Source: CAZPMT01 sp964587655
GTDB lineage: Bacteria > Hydrogenedentota > Hydrogenedentia > Hydrogenedentales > SLHB01
NCBI GenBank assembly: GCA_964587655.1
Contig: CAZPMT010000051.1
Coordinates: 1 to 34,553 of the forward strand
Direction of reading: 5' to 3'
DNA length: 34,553 nucleotides
A program made the translations under genes and the position numbers. The notes under the pieces are model-generated. The model worked only from the letters and a program-made list of their open reading frames with translations. It was not told the DNA's origin and made no database searches. Shown here one piece after another: positions 7,720 through 15,550 of this stretch (its first letter is position 1; each line of letters begins with the position of its first letter).

Positions 7720-7801
7720 CTAGCGTCTGCCCGCGAGAACTGAATTCCGCTTTGAGTGATCTCTCGCCATCCCCAGCGCGTCCTTCTCGATTGAACGATG
7801 T
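7720..7801. repeat. 82-bp direct repeat, copy 1
   Basis: This stretch, starting CTAGCGTCTGCCCGCGAGAA, matches 11987-12068 in the same orientation with about 7 mismatches over 82 bases and no gap. The two copies enclose the minus-strand giant lipoprotein gene and its promoter, about 4.27 kb apart. Confidence 0.85.
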
Positions 7802-7874
7802 CGGGCTCATCCGGTTTTGGCGTACTTTGTTTCCTCCCCCGTAGTCCTGAAAAAGACAACCTTGCCGTTGAGTG

Positions 7875-10800
7875 TCACTTGCATTGCTCGCCATTGCCCA
7901 TATACGTGTCCCAGACCCGCCCGTCATAGCCGAAGATATTCGTGCAATCCGCCGTCATCAGGGTCCCGTCAGATGAGTTGTAGTACACCCCAAAACGGAA
8001 GCCAGCGATGGAGGTAGCTGCGACATCGAACGTGAAGGTGGTCTCCGAAGTCCCTAGAAATGCCCAAATGCCCGCAAAACACCGCCCACCAAAGCCCCCG
8101 GCTATGTCGCAGTTGCTGATCGACACGGAGGATTGCCCGCTTTTCGCCGGATAGCATACTACCCCCGACACACCCACGATCTCCGGGACTTCCACTCTGA
8201 CGTTGCACATGGAGAATTGCTGGGGATGGTAAGCCCACACGGCCTGGGTCGGAACGTAGTCGGGAACGCGTACCGTCATGTTGCGCAGACTCGGGGCCTC
8301 GCCCTTCATGATCAGGCTGCCACTATCGAGTTCCAGGATCGTCAGGTCCCTTCCCGCCCCAGTAACGGTAAGTCCGTCTACCAAGAGGCACACGCGGACT
8401 ACGAACGGCTCCCAAACGTCGCTCGGAATGCGGTAGGTTCCCTCTGCAATCCGGATCGTGTTCTTGCCTACCGTCGTCTTGACGGCATTGACCAACTCGT
8501 CCACCGTTGAGACGTCAACGACCGTGCCCGGCGTGTCCGCGCACGGATCCTCGATCCATGCCTTCACTTCGCCGTTGTCAAAGGTGGTTCCCGTGTCGAT
8601 CTGCCAGCGCGGGTCGACCGGGATCAGGACAGCCCGTCCGAACGACTTGAGCCGCCCTGTGACCTCCTGGTCTCCGCTCGACAGGTCCTTGAGCGTGACG
8701 TCCTTGGAAACCTCCTCATTTTCAAGGATTACGCGGGCGTCAAACGGGGCATCGGTCTTCAAGAAGCGGAGGTGGAGCATGCCACTGAGGCCGGCGGTGT
8801 CTACGATTTTCGTATCCAGGCTCAGGAACTGCTCCAGCGTGTATTCCACGGTAACGGCATTGGCTTCGCTATCGCCCTGGCCCGGCCTCAGCGTCACTTT
8901 GTCATTGGCCGAAAAACGAACGTCCTGCGGCGAGCCCAGATGGGGCGTATCCCACAGTTCGCCAATCCGCAACTCATCCTTCTCAAAGTCCTTCCAGAAC
9001 TTGACGTCCGCGGCGAAATCCACGAACGGCACGTCCGGCCATACGCTCAGGAAAGTATCCTGAAACGTGTACCGATTCGTGTTCTCGAGCCAGGCCCCGC
9101 TCGGCAACAGGCTGTGCGTGCGCAGTTGCTGGGTGAGTATCGTGCTCAGAATCGTGCCCGGACGCTTGGCCTCAACCCACTTCCAGAACCCTACGGTCTG
9201 GTACTCGATCGAACCGTCGGGCTTTTCCTCATTGAGCGGCCGGTAGTAGCGCTGCCAGAATGGCGCGCTGTAGTAGCCTTGGACGTCGTCATAGACCTCG
9301 TCGCAAGCCCATTCGGCGGTTCCCTCCACGAACCACGCGTTCAGTTCGTGATAGGCGTAGATGGAAGTCTGGTTGTTGTTCAGATGCTGGATGAGGTGGA
9401 AAAACTCATGAGAGATGACTTTCTTCACCTTGTCCATTTCCGTCAGCGATGCACGGATGTACATGGTGTGGTGGTCGTGATAGAACACGTACCCGTCCCA
9501 CGTGGGTTTCAACATTTTTCCAACCACGATCGTCAGATTCCCCGTGGGGCCGGGGAAGCCTCGAGTATCAACGAGAACCTGGTACGTCTTGGCGATGCTT
9601 TCCCACACAGCGGCGCTATAGGCCGTCTGATTGGATGGAACTTCGTTGTACACCACGAGCACCGGCGGCATCGAGCCCGCCTTCGGGGCGGGACTGGTTT
9701 CAACTGCCAACGGCTCGGCCATGGCCGCAAGTTGAATCGTTCCGCTCTCGAACAGGTCGAATTGCACGGCCGTTTGTTTCGCCACATTCTGAGCGGGCAA
9801 GACGAAGTAGCAGGTGACCGGCGGCCGTTCCACGGGGCCTTTCGAGTCCTTGATGACCGGCATCCCGACTTCACGCACCAAAACCCCCAGATGTTCCGCA
9901 GCGAAACCCGCCGGCAGCGTCTTTGCGTCATAGCTCATGGTCACGTTGAACGCTGTGCTGTTCTTCAGCGAAGTTTCGAAGCGATAGGCCGCGCCCAAAG
10001 GTATGAACCGTGCCGGGTCCAGGAACGCCGCCGCGCCGGTTTGCATGGAAGGCAATTCAGTCAGACGGAACGGAACGCCGCCCTGCAGCACGCCCGCCGG
10101 GACTTTAACACGGCAGGAGCCCAGTTCCACGTCGCCGCCTTCCGCGCCTATCTCACGCGTAGTCACCGGCATCGGTCCCACGGTGACGACGACGCTGTCA
10201 TACGCCGTGTGAACGCCGTCGGTGGCGGCCACTTTGGCCGTGAACGTTCCGTCGCGTTCATAGGTATGCAGCGCATTAGACAGTCCGTTCTCGACGACAC
10301 CATCGCCGTAATCCCAAGAATACGTGAGCGGATCGCAATCGGAATCGGATGCCGTCGCCGCGAGGAGCACTTCATGCGGTGAAGGTCCCATCGGTGGGTC
10401 CGCGGTCAGAGACACTTGAGGCGGATCGTTCACGCCGTTGGCATTGGGTTCGCAGCCAAGTGGTCCGGCATAACTCCAGATATCGTTGAAGAGACGGCCG
10501 CCAACAGGAGTTGCTCCGCCTATTACCCAAACCTTGTCGCCGAAAACGAGCGCCCCGTGCTGGTTACGAATGCTCCAAATAGGAGCGCCGACCCACTCGG
10601 ACCACGCCGCTCCATCTTCGGAGTACCACACGTCGTTGAAAGGATCGTTTACTCCTCCTCCCAAGAGCACCATTTTGTCATGGTACACAACGAGCGAAGT
10701 GTGTAAACGAAGCGGGAACGGCAGGTCGTCCGACACCTCTTCCCACTGCGTGCCGTCAACCGAATTCCACAGTACATTCCTGTTCCAGTATTCCCTATCG

Positions 10801-11807
10801 GTTAACACCCAGATCTTTCCGGCATACACGACGGCACCGACAAGATAATCCTCCCCCCACGGGGCATTCAGTGTGGCGGGAATCCAAGAGGCGCCATTCG
10901 TGGAATACCACACATCAGGCAACCTGTCGCCGCCAATCAGCCACATCTTTCCGTCATGAACGACGACAGAGTGATAGCTTCGCGCCTGCCACGGCGCCGC
11001 ACTCGTGACCTCGGTCCAGTCGAACCCATTGTCCGAAGACCAGACGTCGGCATAGGGCAGATTGTCGCCGCGGCGAAAGCCCCCCATGAGCCAGATCTTG
11101 CCGTCGAACACACACGCCGCGTAATGGCTTCTTGCCGGCCACGGTATCGATTCAACTGCCCGACTCCAGTTCGCCCCATCCGCTGAATGCCACACGTCCG
11201 CGAGGTCCTGATAGCCATCTTGGCCCCCGATCACCCACATCTCGCCGTTATGAACGACGCATACATGTCCCGCGCGCGCTGACCACGGCGCAGCACCTGT
11301 AACTTGAACCCAACCCGTTTCACCTTCGCCTTCTCCCTCGCCTTCGCCCTCACCCTCACCTTCGCCTTCACCCTCTCCTTCCCCCTCGCCCTCACCTTCC
11401 CCTTCGCCTTCGCCCTCACCCTCGCCTTCACCTTCACCGCCTGCCTCTGGCGTGGCTGTGGCCTGGGCTGCCGTGGAGTAGTTCGGGATCTCGTCAAACG
11501 CAAACGCGGAGTAATAGCAGGTCTCACCGTTCGTCAAACCCGTATCCGTCACGGTTTCAGCCGCACCCTCGTAAACGTTTGTGCCGTCCGTGGGTGTCGC
11601 CGGATAGTGTTCGGTCGAGCGCTGGATCCTGACGCCCTCAAAGTCGCCATCGTCCGGGTTTGCCCAAGCGAGTACAACTTGCGAATCGCCCGGCATCGCC
11701 GTGAAGGCGGTAACAAGGCCCGGGGGCGTCGTGTCAGGCGGGCAGCCTGTGGTTAGAATAGCAACGGCCAGTAGGGAAAGAGTGAGAGATATTGCGGAGA
11801 GCTTCAT
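7875..11807 (-). CDS. Giant modular lipoprotein: Fn3, (GE)20 linker, kelch propeller, PKD, HEXXH peptidase, beta-helix
   Basis: The 1310-residue protein has signal peptide MKLSAISLTLSLLAVAILTTGC, with lipidated Cys22 predicted. Residues 25-120 form one fibronectin-III-like domain and 124-163 about 20 Gly-Glu pairs. Residues 165-450 carry six kelch-like blades with W-V/L-I/M-G-G cores and repeated 'DVW(Y/H)S.(D/N)G..W' strands. A PKD domain follows at about 458-543 (YSWDYGDG). A zinc-peptidase-like region has H800-E-F-F-H804, and 24 residues after it W-F-V-E-G-T-A-E-W supplies a gluzincin-type glutamate. A right-handed beta-helix-like end covers about 1089-1310. I infer a surface protease/adhesin. 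The beta-helix stops abruptly at GNGEQCK, so the C-terminus may be truncated. Leader and first 123 residues are near-identical to the gene at 19131. The start is ATG behind GGGGGAGGAATCC. Confidence 0.85.
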   Translation of the reverse strand: MKLSAISLTLSLLAVAILTTGCPPDTTPPGLVTAFTAMPGDSQVVLAWANPDDGDFEGVRIQRSTEHYPATPTDGTNVYEGAAETVTDTGLTNGETCYYSAFAFDEIPNYSTAAQATATPEAGGEGEGEGEGEGEGEGEGEGEGEGEGEGEGEGEGEGEGEGETGWVQVTGAAPWSARAGHVCVVHNGEMWVIGGQDGYQDLADVWHSADGANWSRAVESIPWPARSHYAACVFDGKIWLMGGFRRGDNLPYADVWSSDNGFDWTEVTSAAPWQARSYHSVVVHDGKMWLIGGDRLPDVWYSTNGASWIPATLNAPWGEDYLVGAVVYAGKIWVLTDREYWNRNVLWNSVDGTQWEEVSDDLPFPLRLHTSLVVYHDKMVLLGGGVNDPFNDVWYSEDGAAWSEWVGAPIWSIRNQHGALVFGDKVWVIGGATPVGGRLFNDIWSYAGPLGCEPNANGVNDPPQVSLTADPPMGPSPHEVLLAATASDSDCDPLTYSWDYGDGVVENGLSNALHTYERDGTFTAKVAATDGVHTAYDSVVVTVGPMPVTTREIGAEGGDVELGSCRVKVPAGVLQGGVPFRLTELPSMQTGAAAFLDPARFIPLGAAYRFETSLKNSTAFNVTMSYDAKTLPAGFAAEHLGVLVREVGMPVIKDSKGPVERPPVTCYFVLPAQNVAKQTAVQFDLFESGTIQLAAMAEPLAVETSPAPKAGSMPPVLVVYNEVPSNQTAYSAAVWESIAKTYQVLVDTRGFPGPTGNLTIVVGKMLKPTWDGYVFYHDHHTMYIRASLTEMDKVKKVISHEFFHLIQHLNNNQTSIYAYHELNAWFVEGTAEWACDEVYDDVQGYYSAPFWQRYYRPLNEEKPDGSIEYQTVGFWKWVEAKRPGTILSTILTQQLRTHSLLPSGAWLENTNRYTFQDTFLSVWPDVPFVDFAADVKFWKDFEKDELRIGELWDTPHLGSPQDVRFSANDKVTLRPGQGDSEANAVTVEYTLEQFLSLDTKIVDTAGLSGMLHLRFLKTDAPFDARVILENEEVSKDVTLKDLSSGDQEVTGRLKSFGRAVLIPVDPRWQIDTGTTFDNGEVKAWIEDPCADTPGTVVDVSTVDELVNAVKTTVGKNTIRIAEGTYRIPSDVWEPFVVRVCLLVDGLTVTGAGRDLTILELDSGSLIMKGEAPSLRNMTVRVPDYVPTQAVWAYHPQQFSMCNVRVEVPEIVGVSGVVCYPAKSGQSSVSISNCDIAGGFGGRCFAGIWAFLGTSETTFTFDVAATSIAGFRFGVYYNSSDGTLMTADCTNIFGYDGRVWDTYMGNGEQCK
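11319..11438 (-). repeat. Gly-Glu coding repeat (20 dipeptides)
   Basis: A 120-bp stretch encodes 20 alternating Gly-Glu residues in the lipoprotein. Glycine codons mix GGT, GGC, GGA and GGG, and glutamate codons mix GAA and GAG, without a fixed DNA period beyond 6. The peptide pattern thus seems selected rather than the DNA repeat. It should form a flexible, highly acidic spacer between the anchored Fn3 domain and the kelch propeller. Confidence 0.9.
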
Positions 11808-11864
11808 GTGTGGATTCCTCCCCCTGTCAAGGGATTTCCATAAGCACCGAAGAACTGTACGTCC

Positions 11865-11893
11865 ATTGTTGCACAGAACCCCGCGTTTGGCAA
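11865..11893 (-). promoter_or_regulatory. Predicted promoter of the kelch lipoprotein gene
   Basis: On the minus strand TTGCCA (11893-11888) and AACAAT (11870-11865) are spaced by 17 bp. The identical pair with identical spacing precedes the sister gene at 19131, while the spacer differs at a few bases. The shared leader, about 97 bp (11904-11808), also keeps CCCTTGACAGGG just before the Shine-Dalgarno GGGGAGGAATCC. Confidence 0.5.
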
Positions 11894-11986
11894 CGGAAAT
11901 CTGCGGTATCTCCGAATGCGTTCAGGTGTGCGACGTCGTCACCGAATCCCGGGTGGTCCCAGTCGAGAAGGCGCTTGTTAGGGGAT

Positions 11987-12068
11987 CTAGTGTCTGCCCG
12001 CGGGAACTGAATTCCGCTTCAAGTGATCTCTCGCCATCCCCAGCGCGTCCTTCTCAAGTGAATGATGT
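11987..12068. repeat. 82-bp direct repeat, copy 2
   Basis: This is the partner of 7720-7801, same orientation, about 91% identical. It lies between the promoter of the giant lipoprotein gene and the ThDP-enzyme gene. No terminal inverted repeat or transposase is visible. The surrounding intergenic region 11808-12274 otherwise contains the shared lipoprotein leader and the hairpin at 12190-12220. Confidence 0.85.
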
Positions 12069-12189
12069 GGTGCGGGCCGCCGACCGCGTTTCAGGAACAA
12101 ACGGGCGGTCCTCTTGGGTTTAGTAGAATAGGCACGGGTTGTGTGACGATCCGGCGGGACCGGCGTCGCATCCGTGAGAATGATGTACA

Positions 12190-12220
12190 CTACAGTTTGT
12201 CAAAGCACGACAAACTGTGG
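12190..12220. repeat. Palindromic repeat (ACAGTTTGTC family), intergenic copy
   Basis: ACAGTTTGTC at 12192-12201 and its exact reverse complement at 12209-12218 flank a 7-nt loop, and one more closing pair is possible outside. Two further copies with nearly the same arms lie inside the membrane-EEP gene (28220-28248 and 28613-28643). It sits about 55 bp upstream of the start of the ThDP-enzyme gene, within its presumed leader. Confidence 0.75.
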
Positions 12221-12274
12221 AGCAACGCGGAAGTCGATGATACTATGCGTTATAAGCTGAAGGAGTTGAGATCC

Positions 12275-13912
12275 ATGAACGGAGCCGAACTCTTCGTGAA
12301 ATGCCTTGAAGCCGAGGGCGTCAAGTATGTCTTCGGGCTACCGGGCGAGGAGAACGCGCATCTGCTCCTGGCGCTCGAGAGATCCTCGATACGGTTCATG
12401 CTCGCTCGCCATGAGCAAGCCGCTGCTTTCATGGCTGAGGCGTACGGGAAACTTACCGGCGAGGCGGGCGTGTGCCTGAGCACGCTCGGACCTGGCGCCA
12501 CCAATACGATGACTGGCGTGGCAAGCGCAAACAGCGACCGGGTTCCGATGGTGGTCATAACCGGCCAGGCGGACATTCAGCACCAACATAAGGAAAGCCA
12601 CCAGCGCATCGACGTCGTATCGATGTTCCGTCCCGTCACGAAATCCGCCGTGCCCGTCCTGCATCCCGACAACATCCCCGAGACCGTGCGCCAGGCCTTC
12701 AAACTAGCGACCCGCGAGAAGCCCGGCGCGTGTCACATCGAACTCTCGAACGACATCGCCGCATTAACGGTGACGACGCATCCCATGGCGAAGACCTACA
12801 TCCGGCGGTCGGTGGCCGACGACAAAATCGTCGATATCGCCATGGACGTGATACGTTCCGCCCGACGTCCCATTATTCTCGCGGGGAACGGGGCCATCCG
12901 TACGCGGGCCAGCAAACAATTGCGCGTTTTCTGCGAGAAGACCGGCATCGGCGTCATCAGCACGTTCATGGGCAAGGGTTGTGTCTCGAGGCACGCACCC
13001 GAGTGCATTTTCACGATCGGTCTGCAAACACAGAGTCTCGCCAACAGCGCCATCTGGGCCGCCGACGTGGTCATTACCGTGGGTTACGACTTGATCGAAT
13101 TCCCGCCCAGGCTATGGAACAAGTTCGATATGAAGAAGATTGTCAATATCGACTTTCTGCCGACCGTTGTGGACCGCGACTATGAACTCGCAGCCGAGGT
13201 CATCGGCGACCTCGCCCACACGTTGTGGATGCTCAATGAGCGCGTGACGGCCGCTCCCGTCCGCTTCGATCTGCCCGAACAGCGCCAGACGCGCGCACGC
13301 CTGCTGGAACTGTTCGCCGAGCACAAGGATGATCGCACCGAAGGGCTGGTTCGCCCGCAGAAGGCGCTGTGGGACGTGCGCGAGGCCATGGGTCCGTCGG
13401 ATATCCTGCTCAGCGACGTCGGCACGCACAAGATGTGGATCGCGCAGTACTACCATTGCGACAAACCGAATACCTGTCTGATCCCTAACGGTTTCTGCTC
13501 GATGGGCAGTGCGCTGCCCGGCGCGATCGCCACGAAGCTCTTGTATCCCGAACGCCGCGTGCTGGCGATCTGCGGCGACGGCGGATTTCTCATGAACGTT
13601 CAGGAACTCGAGACCGCGGTGCGATTCGGAACGAACATCGTGGTGATGGTGTGGGTCGACAACGCCTTCAACCTGATCGAATGGAAACAGCAGATGAATT
13701 ATGGGCGCCACACGGACTGTTCCTTCGGCAATCCGGATTTTGTCAAGCTCGCGGAGAGTTTCGGGTGCGAGGGCATTCAAATCCGGAACGCCGTCGATTT
13801 GGCGCCCGCGTTGGACCGCGCGTTTCGCGCAACCAAGCCAGTGGTGCTTGCGGTCCCCATTGACTACCGCGAGAACGAACTCCTGGATGAACGGCTGCAT
13901 ATTGTGACCTAG
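12275..13912 (+). CDS. Acetolactate synthase large-subunit-like ThDP-dependent enzyme
   Basis: ATG 12275 follows AAGGAG with good spacing and gives 545 residues; an ATG at 12245 would add ten. The N-terminal Pyr domain has FGLPGEENAHLLLALE and R-H-E47-Q-A-A-A-F-M-A, whose Glu normally activates the thiamin ring, then LSTLGPGATN. The middle TPP_enzyme_M-like domain spans about 190-330. The C-terminal PP domain has the ThDP/Mg2+ motif from about residue 433, ICGDGGFLMN through WVDNAFNLIEW. Overall it resembles the catabolic (AlsS-like) branch: no regulatory small subunit is adjacent. Acetolactate formation from two pyruvates is the family reaction, but the neighbouring aldehyde dehydrogenase suggests another 2-oxoacid or aldehyde substrate may be involved. 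The dehydrogenase gene starts 24 bp downstream, so the two are almost certainly co-transcribed. Confidence 0.85.
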   Translation: MNGAELFVKCLEAEGVKYVFGLPGEENAHLLLALERSSIRFMLARHEQAAAFMAEAYGKLTGEAGVCLSTLGPGATNTMTGVASANSDRVPMVVITGQADIQHQHKESHQRIDVVSMFRPVTKSAVPVLHPDNIPETVRQAFKLATREKPGACHIELSNDIAALTVTTHPMAKTYIRRSVADDKIVDIAMDVIRSARRPIILAGNGAIRTRASKQLRVFCEKTGIGVISTFMGKGCVSRHAPECIFTIGLQTQSLANSAIWAADVVITVGYDLIEFPPRLWNKFDMKKIVNIDFLPTVVDRDYELAAEVIGDLAHTLWMLNERVTAAPVRFDLPEQRQTRARLLELFAEHKDDRTEGLVRPQKALWDVREAMGPSDILLSDVGTHKMWIAQYYHCDKPNTCLIPNGFCSMGSALPGAIATKLLYPERRVLAICGDGGFLMNVQELETAVRFGTNIVVMVWVDNAFNLIEWKQQMNYGRHTDCSFGNPDFVKLAESFGCEGIQIRNAVDLAPALDRAFRATKPVVLAVPIDYRENELLDERLHIVT

Positions 13913-13936
13913 CACGAATGACCGGAGGGTGCATCG

Positions 13937-15370
13937 ATGTTGAAAGATCGCTATCCATACTACCTGGCGAATAAACCAGTTGCTCCAAACGCCGGCCTCG
14001 AGGTGATCGATAAGTACACCGGCGAGGTCGCCACGCGCGTGGCCCTGGCCGACGCGGCTGCTATCGACCGGGCGATTGGCAAAGCCGTGGACGCGGCTGA
14101 ACCCCTGCGGCGGATGGCCGCGTTTCAGCGGCAAGCCGTGCTCGAACATTGCATAGCACGCTTTCGCGAGCGGGCCGAGGAACTCGCCCTGTTTCTCTGC
14201 ATTGAAGCGGGCAAACCGATCAAGGACAGCCGCGGCGAGGTCGGCCGCCTGATCGACACGTTCAAGATAGCGGCCGAACTGGCTGTAAACATCAACGGCG
14301 AAGTGTTGCCGCTGGATCGCAGCCCGCGCGCAAAGGGATACACGGGCATGTTGAAACGCGTGCCCATCGGTCCCTGTTCGTTCATATCGCCGTTCAACTT
14401 CCCGCTCAATCTCGCCGCGCACAAGATCGCGCCTGCGCTCGCGGTTGGGTGTCCCTTCGTCCTCAAACCGTCGAGCCTCACGCCGCTCGGCGCGCTCATT
14501 ATCGGCGAGGTTCTCGCGGAAACAGATCTGCCCGAAGGCGCCTTTTCCATTCTCCCGTGCAACATCGCGGATGCGAACGCGCTGACCGCCGACGATCGCC
14601 TCAAGTTTCTGAGTTTCACGGGGTCGCCCAAAGTCGGCTGGGATCTCAAGGCCCGCGCGGGGAGGAAAAAGGTCGTCCTCGAGTTGGGCGGCAACGCGGC
14701 GGTTGTCGTCGACGAGGATGCCGATCTCGACGACGCGGTGGCGCGCATCATCATCGGCGCGTTCTACCAGTCAGGCCAGAGTTGCATCAGCGTGCAGCGG
14801 ATCATCATTCATGAACGTATCTACGAGGCGTTCAAAGAAAAACTAGTTGCGGCGGCAAAGGTACTCAAAGCCGGCGATCCCAAGAAAGAGGACACATTTA
14901 TTGGCCCGGTCATATCCGACAAGGAGGCGGGCCGCATGGAAGACTGGATCCGATCCGCGGTCAAGGCCGGCGCGAAGATCCTCTGCGGGGGCGGCCGCAA
15001 CGGCAGGATGGTCGAAGCCACGCTGCTCGAAAACGTCCCGCGAAGCGAGCCCATGTACCGCGAGGAGTTCTTCGGCCCCGCCGCGTTGCTCTCAAAGTTC
15101 AGCAGCTTCGACGACGCACTTGCCGAAGTGAACGACAGTAAGTTCGGCCTGCAAGCCGGCGTCTTCACACGCGACATCTACAAGATTCACAAGGCGTGGG
15201 ATACCCTCGAAGTCGGCGGCGTCGTCATCAACGATTCCCCATCATGGCGCGTCGATCACATGCCGTACGGCGGCGTCAAAGACAGCGGCCTCGGACGCGA
15301 AGGCATCCGCTACGCAATCGAAGACATGACCGAAATCCGACTCCTCGTCCTCCGGACGCCTCTGACATAG
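13937..15370 (+). CDS. NAD(P)-dependent aldehyde dehydrogenase
   Basis: The 477-residue enzyme is full length for the ALDH superfamily and oxidises an aldehyde to the acid in the cytoplasm. The cofactor-binding domain shows ISPFNFPLNLAAHKIAPALA and VLKPSSLTPL. SFTGSPKVGWDLKA is followed by the general-base Glu249 in LELGGN and the nucleophile Cys283 in GQSCISVQR, 34 residues apart as usual. The closing EEFFGPAALLSKF and MPYGGVKDSGLGREGIRYAIEDM complete the fold. The ATG at 13937 sits behind GGAGGG. It closely follows the ThDP enzyme, so the pair may act in sequence, for example the ThDP enzyme releasing or consuming an aldehyde. The sequence has succinate-semialdehyde/lactaldehyde-dehydrogenase flavour but the substrate cannot be fixed. 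Confidence 0.9.
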   Translation: MLKDRYPYYLANKPVAPNAGLEVIDKYTGEVATRVALADAAAIDRAIGKAVDAAEPLRRMAAFQRQAVLEHCIARFRERAEELALFLCIEAGKPIKDSRGEVGRLIDTFKIAAELAVNINGEVLPLDRSPRAKGYTGMLKRVPIGPCSFISPFNFPLNLAAHKIAPALAVGCPFVLKPSSLTPLGALIIGEVLAETDLPEGAFSILPCNIADANALTADDRLKFLSFTGSPKVGWDLKARAGRKKVVLELGGNAAVVVDEDADLDDAVARIIIGAFYQSGQSCISVQRIIIHERIYEAFKEKLVAAAKVLKAGDPKKEDTFIGPVISDKEAGRMEDWIRSAVKAGAKILCGGGRNGRMVEATLLENVPRSEPMYREEFFGPAALLSKFSSFDDALAEVNDSKFGLQAGVFTRDIYKIHKAWDTLEVGGVVINDSPSWRVDHMPYGGVKDSGLGREGIRYAIEDMTEIRLLVLRTPLT

Positions 15371-15445
15371 GTGGGTTCCAGTTACCGCACCACCCTTGAT
15401 GACAGACGAGGCAAGTCCTGCGGCGGGAGTGGTCGACTTTTCCTC

Positions 15446-15476
15446 TGCAATAATGCATTCTAAATGCATATCTGCA
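15446..15476. promoter_or_regulatory. Operator-like imperfect palindrome upstream of the aldo/keto reductase
   Basis: TGCAATAATGCATT and AATGCATATCTGCA are 14-base arms, 3 mismatches, around a 3-base centre. The region is AT-rich compared with its surroundings and lies 75 bp before the reductase start, where a regulator or promoter would be expected. The symmetry fits a dimeric repressor or activator; which one is unknown. Confidence 0.4.
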
Positions 15477-15550
15477 CAGAGCGAGGAGTCTAGACGCGAA
15501 GAGGGCATTCCCCAATTCTTTGCACCCGGTAATGAAGGAGACCAGTACAC

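Noticed and set aside
7807..7884. 25-codon minus-strand frame MQVTLNGKVVFFRTTGEETK... just beyond the kelch lipoprotein stop
   Set aside because: The composition looks protein-like and may be a remnant, but it is too short and has no clear match that I recognise.
8772..10382. 536-codon open frame antisense to the kelch lipoprotein gene
   Set aside because: It is a GC-rich shadow frame; the opposite strand has a clear domain-containing protein, while this one is Arg/His-rich without motifs or a ribosome-binding site.
11319..11438. Repetitive tract that could be mistaken for a CRISPR or minisatellite
   Set aside because: It is an in-frame hexanucleotide-type coding repeat for Gly-Glu with no spacers.
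13112..14422. 436-codon minus-strand frame across the ThDP enzyme and aldehyde dehydrogenase
   Set aside because: It spans two genes with complete catalytic motifs on the plus strand; its translation shows no recognisable domain.
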